Origin: Sphingomonadales bacterium EhC05
GTDB lineage: Bacteria > Pseudomonadota > Alphaproteobacteria > Sphingomonadales > Sphingomonadaceae
Direction of reading: 5' to 3'
Assembly: GCA_001650955.1 (NCBI GenBank)
Contig: LXYP01000032.1
Coordinates: 1 to 43,124, forward strand
DNA length: 43,124 nucleotides
Shown here: positions 6,714 to 17,131 of the stretch, one piece after another
Position numbering within the stretch: the first letter of the stretch is position 1
Layout of the letters: each line of letters opens with the position of its first letter
Translations under genes and position numbers: made by a program
The notes under the pieces: model-generated
Databases searched by the model: none
What the model was told of the DNA's origin: nothing
What the model saw: the letters and a program-made list of their open reading frames with translations, nothing else

Positions 6714-8819
6714 ATGTCCGAATATGTCAGTCAGAACGATATCCAGATCGCGCCTGAGCTGTTTGAATTTGTCAATGACCGCGCCTTGCCGGGAACCGGC
6801 GTGGACGGTGCGAAATTTTGGCAGGATTTTGCTGATTTGCTTGGCAAATTTGCCCCGCGTAACGCCGAGCTGCTCGCCAAGCGCGAGACATTGCAGGCTC
6901 AGGTTGATAACTGGCATCGGGCCCATCAAGGCCAGTCAATCGATCAAGCGGAATATCAGGCCTTTCTGAAGGATATTGGCTATCTTGTCGAAGAACCCGG
7001 TTCCTTTGCAATCACCACCGAAAATGTTGACCCGGAAATCGCGACAATGGCCGGGCCACAATTGGTGGTGCCTTCGCTGAATGACCGCTTTGTCCTGAAC
7101 GCCGCCAATGCCCGCTGGGGCAGCCTCTATGATGCCTATTATGGCACCGACGCGCTTGACGCGCCGTCGGCCAAACCGGGTGGCTATGATCCAGAGCGCG
7201 GAGCCGCGGTGATCAAGGCGGCAAAGGCGTTTCTGGATGAAGCGTTTCCACTCGCGACAGGCGCGTGGACTGATTATGTGGGTGGTGCATTGCCGCTGGC
7301 CGACCCGGCTCAGCTTGTCGGTCGCAACGGCGCGTCATTTCTTCTCCAGCATAATGGCCTGCACGCAGAAGTCGTGATCGATCCCAATCACCCCATCGGC
7401 AAAGATGATCCGGCAAATATCGCCGACGTCGTGCTCGAGTCGGCGTTGACGGCGATCATCGATATGGAAGATTCGGTCGCGGCGGTTGATGCGGAGGACA
7501 AAGTTCTCGCCTATACCAACTGGCTCGGGCTGATGCGCGGCGATCTCGATGCGTCATTTCAAAAGGGCGGCCAGACCGTATCACGCAAAGCGCATCCCGA
7601 TCGGGAATATCAGGATCTGGACGGCGAGGCGTTTACCCTTCCCGGACGCAGCTTGATGTTTGTCCGTAATGTCGGGCATCTCATGGCCAATCCAGCCGTG
7701 TTGCTGGCCGATGGATCGGAAGCGCCCGAAGGGCTGCTTGATGGCGTGTTCACGAGTCTGATCGCGATGCATGATATCAAGGGCCTGGGTGACCTGCGCA
7801 ACAGCCGTGCCGGTTCTATCTATATCGTGAAGCCCAAGATGCACGGGCCGGAGGAATGCGCGTTCACCAACGATCTCTTCGATGCCGTCGAAGATCTGCT
7901 CGGACTGGATCGGAACACGATCAAAGTCGGAGTGATGGATGAAGAACGCCGGACGTCTGCGAATCTTGCTGCCTGTATTCACGCAGTGAAAGACCGGGTC
8001 GTGTTCATCAACACCGGCTTCCTCGACCGCACTGGTGATGAAATTCACACCTCGATGCAGGGCGGAGCGATGCTCGCCAAGGGCGACATTAAGAATAGCG
8101 ACTGGATCGCTGCCTATGAACAACGCAATGTTACCATCGGTCTGGCCTGCGGCATGTCCGGCAAGGCCCAGATTGGCAAAGGCATGTGGGCCGCGCCCGA
8201 TATGATGGCGGATATGATGGAACAGAAAATCGGCCATCCTATGACCGGCGCAAATACCGCCTGGGTGCCAAGCCCGACCGCGGCAACGCTGCACGCAATT
8301 CACTATCACCGCGTCAATGTTTTCGAGCGCCAGAAAGAGGTCGCAGCCGATGGCATTGCCTCGCTCGACAAATTGCTCACCATTCCCCTGGCCGAGGGCC
8401 ATAATTGGTCTGATGCAGAGGTCGAGCGCGAACTCGACAATAATGCGCAAGGGATATTGGGCTATGTCGTGCGATGGATTGATCAGGGTATTGGCTGTTC
8501 CAAAGTACCGGATATCAACGATGTCGGCCTGATGGAAGACCGTGCGACATTGCGGATTTCATCCCAGCATATGGCCAACTGGATGTTGCATGGCGTATGT
8601 TCGGCGGAGCAGGTCGATGCTGCGCTGCTGCGGATGGCGGCGAAGGTGGATGGTCAGAATGCGAGCGACCCATTATATCGTCCAATGGCAGAAAATCCCG
8701 ATGCCAGCCTCGCATTTCAGGCCGCGCGCGATCTTGTGTTCAAAGGTGTTGAGCAGCCAAGCGGCTATACCGAGCCATTATTGCATGCCTATCGGCGCAA
8801 GCTAAAAGCGGCGAGCTAG
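6714..8819 (+). CDS. glcB: Malate synthase G
   Basis: 701 residues, the single-chain G form (the E. coli enzyme has 723). It condenses glyoxylate with acetyl-CoA to give malate, the second glyoxylate-shunt step, in the cytoplasm. Motifs seen are [54 protein letters not shown] (with the substrate Arg region), [28 protein letters not shown] (Mg-binding Glu/Asp) and [17 protein letters not shown]. The C-terminal plug with the catalytic Asp region ([20 protein letters not shown]) is intact. I choose the ATG at 6714 because GAGGAAAA sits 5-12 bases before it; the ATG at 6696 lacks this. No isocitrate lyase gene is in the window. Its stop overlaps the stop of the convergent rsmA. Confidence 0.97.
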   Translation: MSEYVSQNDIQIAPELFEFVNDRALPGTGVDGAKFWQDFADLLGKFAPRNAELLAKRETLQAQVDNWHRAHQGQSIDQAEYQAFLKDIGYLVEEPGSFAITTENVDPEIATMAGPQLVVPSLNDRFVLNAANARWGSLYDAYYGTDALDAPSAKPGGYDPERGAAVIKAAKAFLDEAFPLATGAWTDYVGGALPLADPAQLVGRNGASFLLQHNGLHAEVVIDPNHPIGKDDPANIADVVLESALTAIIDMEDSVAAVDAEDKVLAYTNWLGLMRGDLDASFQKGGQTVSRKAHPDREYQDLDGEAFTLPGRSLMFVRNVGHLMANPAVLLADGSEAPEGLLDGVFTSLIAMHDIKGLGDLRNSRAGSIYIVKPKMHGPEECAFTNDLFDAVEDLLGLDRNTIKVGVMDEERRTSANLAACIHAVKDRVVFINTGFLDRTGDEIHTSMQGGAMLAKGDIKNSDWIAAYEQRNVTIGLACGMSGKAQIGKGMWAAPDMMADMMEQKIGHPMTGANTAWVPSPTAATLHAIHYHRVNVFERQKEVAADGIASLDKLLTIPLAEGHNWSDAEVERELDNNAQGILGYVVRWIDQGIGCSKVPDINDVGLMEDRATLRISSQHMANWMLHGVCSAEQVDAALLRMAAKVDGQNASDPLYRPMAENPDASLAFQAARDLVFKGVEQPSGYTEPLLHAYRRKLKAAS

Positions 8820-9643
8820 GACAGCAGTCGCGCCAGCGCAACAAATTCGGCAACGCTGACTGTCTCCGGCCGGCGGGCGCTATCAATGCCCGCCGCTTGC
8901 AAGGCATCGATGGCACCGGGCACGCCTTTCAGGCTTTGTCGAAGCATCTTGCGGCGCTGGCTGAACGCGGCCTGGGTGAGCATTTCAAGGGTCTTGAAGT
9001 CGACGCCTTCGGGTTGACTCTTTGGCGTCAAATGGACAATTGCCGACATCACTTTCGGCGGCGGTGTAAAGGCGGAGCGATGGACATTCATCGCCAGCTT
9101 TGCGTCGCATCTCCACTGTGCGAGGATCGATAGTCGTCCGTAGGCGTCGGTGGATTCGGCACCGACAATACGTTCCGCCACTTCCCGCTGAAACATCAGG
9201 GTCAGTGATTGCCATCTCGGTGGCCATTGCGGCTCGGACAACCATTTGATCAACAGGGCCGAGCCGATATTATAGGGCAGGTTGGAAACGATATGAAAGG
9301 GCTGGTCAAACAAAGTGCTGAGATCAATCTTCAGCGCATCCTCGTTGATGACGGTCAATTGTCCGGGAAAATAATCTGCGAGCTGAGCAAGCGCCGGCAG
9401 GCAGCGCGCATCGCGTTCCACGGCTATCACCGTGGCTCCGGCTTGCAACAAGGCCCGCGTTAAGCCGCCGGGACCGGGGCCGACTTCAAATATATATTGA
9501 CCTTGAAGGTCTCCGGGTACGGCTGCGATGCGCGATAGCAATTGGGTGTCGAAAAGGAAATTCTGACCCAGCGCCTTGTTGGCTGAGAGGCCATGTTCTT
9601 TAATGACATTTCTGAGGGGAGGGAGGGGAGGAAGCTTGCTCAA
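8816..9643 (-). CDS. rsmA: 16S rRNA (adenine1518-N6/adenine1519-N6)-dimethyltransferase RsmA/KsgA
   Basis: 275 residues, full length. It dimethylates two adjacent adenines in the 3' terminal helix of 16S rRNA late in 30S assembly, using SAM. Motifs are LGQNFLFD near the N-terminus, [15 protein letters not shown] (SAM-binding motif I), [10 protein letters not shown] (motif II), INEDALKID and the target-adenine motif [11 protein letters not shown] (NLPY). The C-terminal helical domain contains [13 protein letters not shown]. Its start overlaps the pdxA stop by 4 bases, the usual last position of the lptD-surA-pdxA-rsmA operon. Confidence 0.97.
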   Translation of the reverse strand: MSKLPPLPPLRNVIKEHGLSANKALGQNFLFDTQLLSRIAAVPGDLQGQYIFEVGPGPGGLTRALLQAGATVIAVERDARCLPALAQLADYFPGQLTVINEDALKIDLSTLFDQPFHIVSNLPYNIGSALLIKWLSEPQWPPRWQSLTLMFQREVAERIVGAESTDAYGRLSILAQWRCDAKLAMNVHRSAFTPPPKVMSAIVHLTPKSQPEGVDFKTLEMLTQAAFSQRRKMLRQSLKGVPGAIDALQAAGIDSARRPETVSVAEFVALARLLS

Positions 9644-10650
9644 ATGTCGTATTTCTGCCGATTGGAAACGGCGGTTGCTGCCATCTGAAGGGCCGCAATC
9701 ATCGATCGCGGATCGGCAATATTCTGACCAGCAATCCCAAAAGCGGTGCCGTGATCTGGCGACGTGCGGACGATTGGCAGGCCTAGTGTCATGTTGATGC
9801 CATCAAAAAAATGCAGGGTCTTGAGTGGCACTAGTGCTTGGTCATGATAGGGGCAGAGCACAACATCATACTTCGCCCGGGCATCTTCATGGAATAATGT
9901 GTCGGCCGGCAATGGGTCGGTTATCGTCATGCCTTCAGCACGTAATATATCGATGGCCGGCTGCATGATCGTCCTTTCTTCATCCCCTAGATTACCATCT
10001 TCCCCAGCATGCGGATTGAGACCAGCAACCGCAATCCGAGGGTCCAATATTGCAAAATTGCGGATCATTGCTTTTCGGGCCGTTTTCGCATGGGCGATAA
10101 TCAGTTCGCGAGTTAAGCGGTTTGGCACCTCTTTCAGAGCTATGTGCGTCGTCATCGGGACCACCCGAAGTGAAGGGCCGGCGAGCATCATCACGGCATT
10201 TTCTCGCGCAATTCCGCAGCGCTCAGAGACGAATTCGGTCTGGCCGGGATAGCGAAATCCGACTTTATAAAGCTGAGATTTTGATACTGGTGCCGTCACA
10301 ATCGCCCCGGCATCGCCAGAACGGGTTAGGCCGCATGCGATTTCCAGCGCATGCAACGCACATTGCGCACCATCCAAACTCGGCTCGCCGGGGATGGCGG
10401 CGTCACTGGTGTGAATGTTAAACACCGGCAGAGCTTTTTCAAATATATCGAGCGCTTGGTTGGGTTCGTCAATCTGTTGCACCGGCAAATCGCCGATGTT
10501 TCGGAAATCTTCGATATTCCCAACTATGAAAAAAGGCTGGAGTCTGGACGAGCGCCTTAACTTCCAGCTTTTTCCAATAATTTCAGGCCCGATTCCAGCT
10601 GGATCTCCGCATGTGACGGCAAATGGCTTTGCAGTCCAATCCGCCATCAA
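9640..10650 (-). CDS. pdxA: 4-hydroxythreonine-4-phosphate dehydrogenase
   Basis: 336 residues. PdxA oxidises 4-phosphooxy-L-threonine with NAD; the product decarboxylates and feeds PdxJ for pyridoxine 5'-phosphate synthesis (DXP-dependent vitamin B6 route). Family motifs are AVTCGDPAGIGPEI at the start, IVTAPVSKSQLYKVGF, YPGQTEFVSERCG, MMLAGPSLRVVPMTTHIAL (zinc-ligand His), AVAGLNPHAGEDGNLGDEE (second His), CPYHDQALVPLKTLHF (third His) and GLPIVRTSPDHGTAFGIAG. It begins inside the end of surA (4-base overlap) and ends inside the start of rsmA. A second Met one codon in is an equally possible start. Confidence 0.97.
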   Translation of the reverse strand: MMADWTAKPFAVTCGDPAGIGPEIIGKSWKLRRSSRLQPFFIVGNIEDFRNIGDLPVQQIDEPNQALDIFEKALPVFNIHTSDAAIPGEPSLDGAQCALHALEIACGLTRSGDAGAIVTAPVSKSQLYKVGFRYPGQTEFVSERCGIARENAVMMLAGPSLRVVPMTTHIALKEVPNRLTRELIIAHAKTARKAMIRNFAILDPRIAVAGLNPHAGEDGNLGDEERTIMQPAIDILRAEGMTITDPLPADTLFHEDARAKYDVVLCPYHDQALVPLKTLHFFDGINMTLGLPIVRTSPDHGTAFGIAGQNIADPRSMIAALQMAATAVSNRQKYDI

Positions 10651-12002
10651 TTATATTCAATAATGGCGTCGCGCCTGAGATCACGCAAATAGATCTGCGC
10701 TCTTTTGTTGACTCGTTCATTTTCAAGTTCGGACATGATCTGATCGAAAGACGGGGCTGCGGCTGTCTGCGGATCATCGCGACCACATAATATCAGGACC
10801 CGAACACCATCTGCGACTGACCCGAAAGGCTGGCTCGCCTGACCAATTTGCAATTGGGCGATTGTATTTTGCAAGGGTCCTGGCAAATCACGCAATCGCA
10901 CTTGATCATTGTCCACAATGCTGGCGCCGATCCGAGCCGCGGTTTCATTCGCAGCACCACAGCCTTTGATCGCCTGTGTAGCATCTGAGAATTGTCTTGC
11001 ACGTTCGGTCGCCTGCGCCTCGGTGGTGCCTTCTGGAAAGGTAATGGCCAGCTGTTTGAGGCTCAGCAATGCGTTGCGCGGATCAGCGGTCAAAACCTGA
11101 CGGCGGTCAATCAAATATAAGATTGAAAAGCCGCCTGGTACCGCAATGGGACCAACAACCTGTCCCACGTCCATTTGCGCGGCCGCATCGGACAAGGATT
11201 GCGGCAATCGTTCCGGGCGCACCCACCCAAGATCGCCGCCCGTGACAGCGGTGGAGGCCTCCGAAAACTGACGCGCATAAGCAACAAAGGAGCCGCCCGC
11301 ACGGATCTGTTCCAAGATCTGGCGCATGTTGACAGCAACCTGTTCGGTCGTTTCTTGGGTGGCCGACATATAAATCTCGCCAATGCGGTATTCCGTCGTA
11401 CCTTTGGAGGCGTTCAAACGTGCGATGATCGCATTCACCTCTTCATCACCGACATTGATGAAGGGCTGGATGTTACGCCGCAACAAACGGCTCCAGGCCA
11501 GTTCGCCTCGAATTTGCTGCTTCAGCGTGTTTGTCGAGGAGCCTCGAGACCGGAGATATTGATCAAATGCACCAATGTCCTGTTTGAAATTTTGTTGGGC
11601 AACCTGGACAAATGTGGATTCAACTTCTTGATCCGCAATAGAAATCTCATTCGCCTCTGCTTCCTGAATTTGAAGCGTTTCATCGATGAGGTTGCGCAAA
11701 ACCTGGAGTCGCAGGCGTTGCTTTTCTTCGTCCGAAATCTCTCCGCCATTTGCTGCGATGATCAGCGCTAGCCGATGGCCAACGTCGGTTCCCGTTATGA
11801 TATCTCCATTGACGATAGCCGTAGCCCGCCGGACGTTCGGATCATTTTTGCCGAATATTGTCAGTTCTTCTGGAATGTTCAAACCGGTCTGAGGGACCGA
11901 CTGGTCCGACACTGTCTGGCCGATCGATGGCGAAGCAGCGGCAGTAACCAACACAGCCAGCAACAAAAACTTGCGTTTCAGACCTTGAAAATTGTTACCC
12001 AT
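10647..12002 (-). CDS. surA: Periplasmic peptidyl-prolyl isomerase/chaperone SurA
   Basis: About 451 residues from the ATG at 12002. This start puts a basic n-region (GLKRKF) and hydrophobic core (LLLAVLVTAAASPSIGQ) in place as a signal peptide; an upstream ATG at 12056 would add 18 residues before it. SurA escorts unfolded outer-membrane proteins, including LptD, through the periplasm. The N-terminal chaperone domain (VNGDIITGTDVGHRLALI, LRLQVLRNLIDETLQIQEA) is followed by one clear parvulin domain (GDLGWVRPERLPQSLSDA, FSILYLIDRRQ) and a second, degenerate one. It lies between lptD (upstream) and pdxA (4-base overlap). Confidence 0.93.
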   Translation of the reverse strand: MGNNFQGLKRKFLLLAVLVTAAASPSIGQTVSDQSVPQTGLNIPEELTIFGKNDPNVRRATAIVNGDIITGTDVGHRLALIIAANGGEISDEEKQRLRLQVLRNLIDETLQIQEAEANEISIADQEVESTFVQVAQQNFKQDIGAFDQYLRSRGSSTNTLKQQIRGELAWSRLLRRNIQPFINVGDEEVNAIIARLNASKGTTEYRIGEIYMSATQETTEQVAVNMRQILEQIRAGGSFVAYARQFSEASTAVTGGDLGWVRPERLPQSLSDAAAQMDVGQVVGPIAVPGGFSILYLIDRRQVLTADPRNALLSLKQLAITFPEGTTEAQATERARQFSDATQAIKGCGAANETAARIGASIVDNDQVRLRDLPGPLQNTIAQLQIGQASQPFGSVADGVRVLILCGRDDPQTAAAPSFDQIMSELENERVNKRAQIYLRDLRRDAIIEYN

Positions 12003-12107
12003 AGACTTTATTTCTCGTTTCTTTTTAGCACTAAAAGATATGTTTCTGTCTGTCATAACGAGGTCTCACTGAACCCCATATGAGCGGTAAATTCCTTGAT
12101 AACCCTC

Positions 12108-14306
12108 TTACACGCCCAGATTGCGCAAAGCCACCCGGAATAGGAAAGTACTACCCCTGCGGGCGTCTCCATTGTCTTCATAATCATATCGCCAGGTCAA
12201 GCCAAGCGACAGGCAACCATCGTCATAGGCGACGCCCAATCTATGTCGCACCGGATCATATCCATCCGAGACGGATAATGGATCGTCGCTGACGTCGGTC
12301 AAATCGATGATCGCAGATCCGAAAACCGACCAATAGTCGCCGATCTGATAACGGCCGCCGACGCGCAGTTCTTCGCGATCTTGAAGGTCTTCCAGCTGAT
12401 TGCCGATATTCCGGTTCAGCCTCAGATAACCAATCTGTGCATAGGTCCCTTTGCCGCCCAGAGTGGCGTCAATCTCGTTTCGCCTTATTGCGAGACTGTC
12501 CTTGTCCAGGCGAAAGCGGTGCGTGAATTTGATGATATCACGGAACCGCACATTGGTCCGACCGACGATGTCGGAAAATCTCTGAGATAATCCTGTTCCC
12601 TCGGGAACAATATTATTGTTATTTGCCAGGCGGTAACTTTGACCGACAATCGTGTTGAAGCTCAAATTCGGCCGGTTGATTTCCCACTCGAGGCCATAAG
12701 TTGCCCGGACATTGTCTTCATAACGATCATAGCCGGGGAATCGATTCAGAGCGAAAAGATTGCTATCTTCCAGATCGACCGCTCGCGCATCTTCATTTGG
12801 TACCGATAGATTGGAGAGTGCAGGGGTAGCGACCACCTGAAATCTTGGTGTGATGGTCTGGGTGCCACCGAAAGCTTCGCCAATGAATGGCCATTTCACA
12901 TCGACCGCCGCAGTAGCAATCGCGCGGCCTTGCCATCCGCTTTGACCGCGATAGACTGCCGTATCATTGAGGGCATTGTCGCTGCTGTGATAAACATCGC
13001 CCCGAACAAATCCGGTAAAGGTAATTTCCTGACCCATTTTGGTTAGCTTGCGCATGTCCCAGCGTGCCGAAGCAAAAGCGCGTTGGGTGTCCTGTCCCTC
13101 GGCGCGTCCAATCGCCAGACTGTTGGCCTGCAGCAATATTCTGCCACCGAGCACAGGATCGGCAAGACGTTTGCGAAAATCGATGACGGGCAATGCCACT
13201 GGAACGCGGTTTTGAGGGTCATTTGTCCGCAATGTTTGAAACGCCCAGCCGGCCAATGAAAAATAGCTGGTGTTGCTGATTCGCTCCAAATTGATTGTTG
13301 AACGCAAGCTATCGTCGTCGCTGATATCATATCGCCGCAGGAATGTGCGATCCGTCACGATGCGAGCCGATTGGGACAGAGTCCAATTATTGTCCAGACG
13401 GAAGCTCCCACTGGTGGCGATATAACCTCGGAAATCTTCCTGGGCATTTGGCAATGCCTGCGTCGCCCCTGTCGGTATTCTTGAGCTATAGGTCGCGAAA
13501 CCAGAGATCTGGAAGGCTCCCTTTTCACCAAGATGCCGATAAGTCGCGCTTACCAATGGTGCGACATTCGTGAACAGCTGGGCCGTAACCATGGCATCCT
13601 GATTGGGGCCGATATTGAAATAATAGGGAACCGACAAAGCCGCGCCATTCACCGTGTCAAATTTAATGTCCGGTACAAGAATACCGCTGCGATTTTCACT
13701 GGTGATCGGATGGGACAGGCCAGGCAGCGGAATAACCGGCAGGCCGAAAATCTCGATCCTTGCGCCTTCATAGCTGACTCGTTTTTCGACAGGATCATAT
13801 TTGACCTTCACTGCCTTGATCTGCCAACTGGGGTTTTTCGGGCAGCCATCTTCTGTGGTCACCGCGCATGCAGTATAGGCGGCGTTGTCGAGCGAGATCG
13901 AGCCGTCCGGAAATCTCTCGCTTGAGCGGGCCGCCAATCTGCTGCCATCTTCCAGAACCAGCAAGAGATTATCAATGGCTCCGTCCCGCAAGCTATCCGT
14001 TAGCTCGATCTTGTCGCCATAAGCGACATCACCGTCTGGACTAACCGATCTGATATTGCCGTTCGCGGTCACACGCGCGGTTTTGCGGTTCCACACGACT
14101 TCGTCAGCGCGCAACGTATAGCCGTCACGATTCAGGATGACATTGCCGCTCGCGGTGACAATGTCATTTTCGAAATCATAGTCCAAAGTGTCTGCGCTAA
14201 ACTCAATCTCTTCGCTCGAGACCGGCGCAGCTTCAGTCTGCGCCATCGCAGCACTCGGCGCTGCCCAGGAAAGCAAACTGGCAATTACGACGATTGAAGA
14301 TTTCAT
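12108..14306 (-). CDS. lptD: LPS-assembly protein LptD
   Basis: About 732 residues from the ATG at 14306, which yields a clean signal peptide (MKSSIVVIASLLSWAAPSAA, cut near AMAQ). A longer TTG-initiated version is unlikely. LptD is the outer-membrane barrel that, with LptE, inserts lipopolysaccharide into the outer leaflet. The N-terminal OstA/jellyroll domain (FSADTLDYDFENDIVTASGN, YTLRADEVVWNRKTARVTAN) is followed by the LPS-assembly barrel (about residues 280-732) with alternating strands and a terminal aromatic-poor strand FLFRVALRNLGV. A few Cys (CAVTTEDGC) are present near the plug. It is the first gene of the lptD-surA-pdxA-rsmA operon and diverges from pepA over 269 bp. I see only weak -10-like text there (TAATAT at 14514-14519 for pepA). 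Confidence 0.95.
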   Translation of the reverse strand: MKSSIVVIASLLSWAAPSAAMAQTEAAPVSSEEIEFSADTLDYDFENDIVTASGNVILNRDGYTLRADEVVWNRKTARVTANGNIRSVSPDGDVAYGDKIELTDSLRDGAIDNLLLVLEDGSRLAARSSERFPDGSISLDNAAYTACAVTTEDGCPKNPSWQIKAVKVKYDPVEKRVSYEGARIEIFGLPVIPLPGLSHPITSENRSGILVPDIKFDTVNGAALSVPYYFNIGPNQDAMVTAQLFTNVAPLVSATYRHLGEKGAFQISGFATYSSRIPTGATQALPNAQEDFRGYIATSGSFRLDNNWTLSQSARIVTDRTFLRRYDISDDDSLRSTINLERISNTSYFSLAGWAFQTLRTNDPQNRVPVALPVIDFRKRLADPVLGGRILLQANSLAIGRAEGQDTQRAFASARWDMRKLTKMGQEITFTGFVRGDVYHSSDNALNDTAVYRGQSGWQGRAIATAAVDVKWPFIGEAFGGTQTITPRFQVVATPALSNLSVPNEDARAVDLEDSNLFALNRFPGYDRYEDNVRATYGLEWEINRPNLSFNTIVGQSYRLANNNNIVPEGTGLSQRFSDIVGRTNVRFRDIIKFTHRFRLDKDSLAIRRNEIDATLGGKGTYAQIGYLRLNRNIGNQLEDLQDREELRVGGRYQIGDYWSVFGSAIIDLTDVSDDPLSVSDGYDPVRHRLGVAYDDGCLSLGLTWRYDYEDNGDARRGSTFLFRVALRNLGV

Positions 14307-14575
14307 CGACTGGCTCAATCTAGTTTCTGGCCCTCGCGAAAATGCAATCGCAAAGCGGCCTCCCAATAATCAAACGCCTATTGCACCAGATCGAATGGTC
14401 TGCAAATTTTCTTTCGCGGAATTTTACAGTCGCAAGGAACATAAGCATATCTCTCGAGGGTCAACCAATTCGGGCATTGCAAAAACCAGTCTGATCTTTC
14501 ATTGACCGAGCCTTAATATAACATGGATGGCGGCGACGTCCCGCCGGATTTGAACATCGTGAGGATCAACTCGAC

Positions 14576-16033
14576 ATGAACTTTAACTTTACCAACAAAC
14601 GCCCGCAAGATGCAGACGCGCTGATCTTTGCAGTAGAAAAAGATGGTCTCGCTCATGTGGATTTCGGTCTTGAACATAGTGACATCATTCGCGCTGCCGC
14701 GAAGACGGCCAGATTCGGCGGGAAAGTCGGCGAAGTTTTTGAGACGTTCACGTCTGAAAACGGACAGGTTTTGCGTATTGTCCTGACCGGCATCGGTAAG
14801 GGTAAAGGTCGCGATCTCGAGGCCGCGGGTGGATTGGCCGTCGCGAAAATTCTGAGCTCTGGCGCAAAACATGCGGCCATCTGCTCCTCAGGATTGGATA
14901 CGGAAGATTTGGCACGCATGGCATTTGGTGCGAAATTGCGCAGCTGGCGAATTGATAAATATCGGACGACATTGCCCGAAAAGCAGAAACCCACTTTGGC
15001 GACGATAACGGTTCTCGACCAGGATCTCGAAACTGCAAAAGACTGGCTTGATCTTTCGGCCGTTGCGGACGGCGTTGCGCTAACTCGCGAGCTGGTCGCA
15101 GAACCTGCCAATACGATCTATCCGGAAAGCTTCGTCGCGCGATGTGAAGAGCTGAAAGATATGGGAGTCGAATTTACGATTCTCGGCTGGGACGAGATGG
15201 AAAAGCTTGGAATGGGTGCGTTGCTGGGTGTGTCGCAGGGATCCGAACGGCCCCCGCGGCTTTTGGCGATGAAATGGGATGGCACCGATGGCAAGCAGAA
15301 AAAACCGCTGGCCCTGGTCGGAAAAGGCGTGACATTTGATACGGGCGGGATTTCGCTGAAACCCGGCGCAGGCATGGAGGAAATGAAGTGGGACATGGGC
15401 GGCGCGGGAGCCGTTGCAGGGACCATGAAAGCACTCGCCGGGCGCAAAGCCCAAGCGCATGTCGTTGGGATCTGCGGCTTGGTTGAGAATATGCCGGATG
15501 GCAAGGCCCAGCGTCCAGGCGACGTGGTGACCAGCATGCAGGGTCAGACGATTGAGGTGATCAACACCGATGCAGAGGGTCGACTGGTGCTGTGCGATGC
15601 GATGCATTGGACGCAGGAGACGTTCGAACCGGAAATCATGATTGATCTGGCAACGTTGACCGGAGCGATGATCATTTCTCTGGGGCACGAATATGCCGGG
15701 GTTTTCAGCAATGATGATGATCTTGCTGCTGATCTTGTCGATGCCGGCAAAGACAGTGGTGATCCGGTTTGGCGCCTGCCCATTGGACCAGCTTATGACA
15801 AGCTGATCAACTCGCCGATTGCGGACATGAAAAATGTCGGACCACGCGGAGCGGGATCGATTACCGCCGCGCAATTCCTCCATCGTTTTGTTAAAGAGGG
15901 GGTCAAATGGGCTCATCTCGATGTCGCCGGCATGGTGTGGGCTGACAAGGCGAGTCCGCTCTGGGAAAAGGGCGCGACTGGCTATGGTGTGCGTTTGCTC
16001 AACCAATATGTCGCTGATCATTTTGAAGACTGA
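14576..16033 (+). CDS. pepA: Leucyl aminopeptidase (M17 family)
   Basis: 485 residues, standard M17 size. It is a cytosolic, normally hexameric di-metal aminopeptidase removing N-terminal residues from peptides; in some bacteria PepA also binds DNA. The N-terminal regulatory domain covers about residues 1-160. The catalytic domain has LVGKGVTFDTGGISLKPG (metal Lys and Asp), MKWDMGGAGAVAGTMKAL (Asp), and the signature NTDAEGRLVLCDAM (Asp, Glu and catalytic Arg). DIATLTGA-type sequence (IDLATLTGAMIISLG) also fits. GTGAGGA upstream sets the start. The following gene is holC, an arrangement seen widely in proteobacteria. Confidence 0.96.
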   Translation: MNFNFTNKRPQDADALIFAVEKDGLAHVDFGLEHSDIIRAAAKTARFGGKVGEVFETFTSENGQVLRIVLTGIGKGKGRDLEAAGGLAVAKILSSGAKHAAICSSGLDTEDLARMAFGAKLRSWRIDKYRTTLPEKQKPTLATITVLDQDLETAKDWLDLSAVADGVALTRELVAEPANTIYPESFVARCEELKDMGVEFTILGWDEMEKLGMGALLGVSQGSERPPRLLAMKWDGTDGKQKKPLALVGKGVTFDTGGISLKPGAGMEEMKWDMGGAGAVAGTMKALAGRKAQAHVVGICGLVENMPDGKAQRPGDVVTSMQGQTIEVINTDAEGRLVLCDAMHWTQETFEPEIMIDLATLTGAMIISLGHEYAGVFSNDDDLAADLVDAGKDSGDPVWRLPIGPAYDKLINSPIADMKNVGPRGAGSITAAQFLHRFVKEGVKWAHLDVAGMVWADKASPLWEKGATGYGVRLLNQYVADHFED

Positions 16034-16087
16034 TCCTGCCGCACATGTTGCGCGGCGGGCGGAACCAAAAGTTGCGAAGGTGCCGCG

Positions 16088-16525
16088 GTGCGTGTTGACT
16101 TCTATCATCTGACCCGGGATCCGGCCGAGAAGCTGGTGCCGATGCTAGCGGGCAAATGTTTGCAGGCCGACGCCCGTGTGCTGCTTGTGTCACGGGATGA
16201 AAAGCAATGTGCCGCAATGAGTAAGGCGCTGTGGACCCACGATCCGGCCAGCTTTCTCGCCCATGATTTCGCAGGCTCTGATCAGGAGAGCGGTCAGCCG
16301 ATCTTGATTTCGGATCGTTGTGAAGCGGCCAATGACGCAAGATTTGTCATATTGTCCGATGGTCTGTGGCGCGATGAAGCATTGCAGTTTGATCGGGCGT
16401 TTCTGCTGTTTACCGCAGAAGAGATCGACGGCGCGCGATCAACCTGGCGCGCCTTGTCGGCAAAAGACGATGTAACCCCGCATTACTGGAAGCAGGATGG
16501 CGGTCGTTGGGTCGAAGGCCCTTGA
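16088..16525 (+). CDS. holC: DNA polymerase III chi subunit
   Basis: 145 residues from a GTG at 16088. Chi links the clamp-loader (through psi) to SSB during replication. It begins VDFYHLTRDPAEKLVPMLAGKC, the normal chi start. Later text includes LQADARVLLVSRDE, LWTHDPASFLAHDF, QPILISDRCEAANDARFVIL and DEALQFDRAFLLFTAEEIDGAR, all matching the family pattern. The short C-terminus (WKQDGGRWVEGP) is typical. It sits 54 bases after pepA. A purine patch (GCGAAGG) about 9 bases upstream supports the GTG. Confidence 0.94.
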   Translation: MRVDFYHLTRDPAEKLVPMLAGKCLQADARVLLVSRDEKQCAAMSKALWTHDPASFLAHDFAGSDQESGQPILISDRCEAANDARFVILSDGLWRDEALQFDRAFLLFTAEEIDGARSTWRALSAKDDVTPHYWKQDGGRWVEGP

Positions 16526-16603
16526 TTCGCCAGATTTGCACTTTTGCTACAATGGCGATAGTTTCCAACAACGGTCGTGCTTGAAGCTGAGGAAATTTTG
16601 AAC

Positions 16604-17107
16604 ATGAATAAATTGCTAATCCTGCCGCTGGTCCTGATCACTGCAGCCTGTGGCGGCAATGATGAAGTTGCCTCCGGCACATTTGACGATGGCGACGGCA
16701 ATGAAGGCAGCTATTCGGTGCGTGGCGATGACGAGAATAGCGAGACTGTGATCAAATCGGATGAGGGCGAAGTCCGCATATCTACCGGCAGCAAGGCAAG
16801 TGCCGATCTGCCGATGGGAATAGCCATTTATCCAGACGCAGATGTGCAATCGAGCATCTCTGGTTTGGATGGGCAATCATCGGGCGCGATGGTCGTGCTC
16901 AAAATCGATGCCAGTCAGAACGACGTTATCGATTTCTATCGAGCTCAGCTAAAGTCCAAAGGGATTGATATCAAAACCGAGGTCAAGGCCGGCGACATGC
17001 AGATGATTGGCGGCGAGGGCAAAAATGGCGAGGGCGTCAATATATCGGTGACCACCGACCCCTCGGGCGGCGTGAATGCGATGATAATCGGCGGCAGCGG
17101 TAAATAG
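16604..17107 (+). CDS. Small lipoprotein of unknown function
   Basis: 167 residues. ATG at 16604 is preceded by GAGGAAA at good spacing. The signal peptide MNKLLILPLVLITAACGG has a lipobox ending at Cys16. The mature part is Gly/Asp/Ser-rich and acidic (DDGDGNEGSYSVRGDDENSE), then a compact domain with MGIAIYPDADVQSSISGL, AMVVLKIDASQNDVIDFYRAQL and GVNISVTTDPSGGVNAMIIG. The latter half resembles the pattern of small secreted proteins whose domain begins with PxYPGA/PDA and has an FYR.L helix. I cannot name a family or a function. It ends 24 bases before the convergent dgcA stop. Confidence 0.8.
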   Translation: MNKLLILPLVLITAACGGNDEVASGTFDDGDGNEGSYSVRGDDENSETVIKSDEGEVRISTGSKASADLPMGIAIYPDADVQSSISGLDGQSSGAMVVLKIDASQNDVIDFYRAQLKSKGIDIKTEVKAGDMQMIGGEGKNGEGVNISVTTDPSGGVNAMIIGGSGK

Positions 17108-17131
17108 CGAAAGCGACGCTATCGGCGGGTT

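Noticed and set aside
6495-6929. Minus-strand open frame in the glcB upstream region
   Set aside because: It overlaps the glcB start region, has no ribosome site and no recognisable motif.
15080-16108. Minus-strand open frame of about 340 codons
   Set aside because: It is antisense to pepA; the sense strand carries the full M17 signature.
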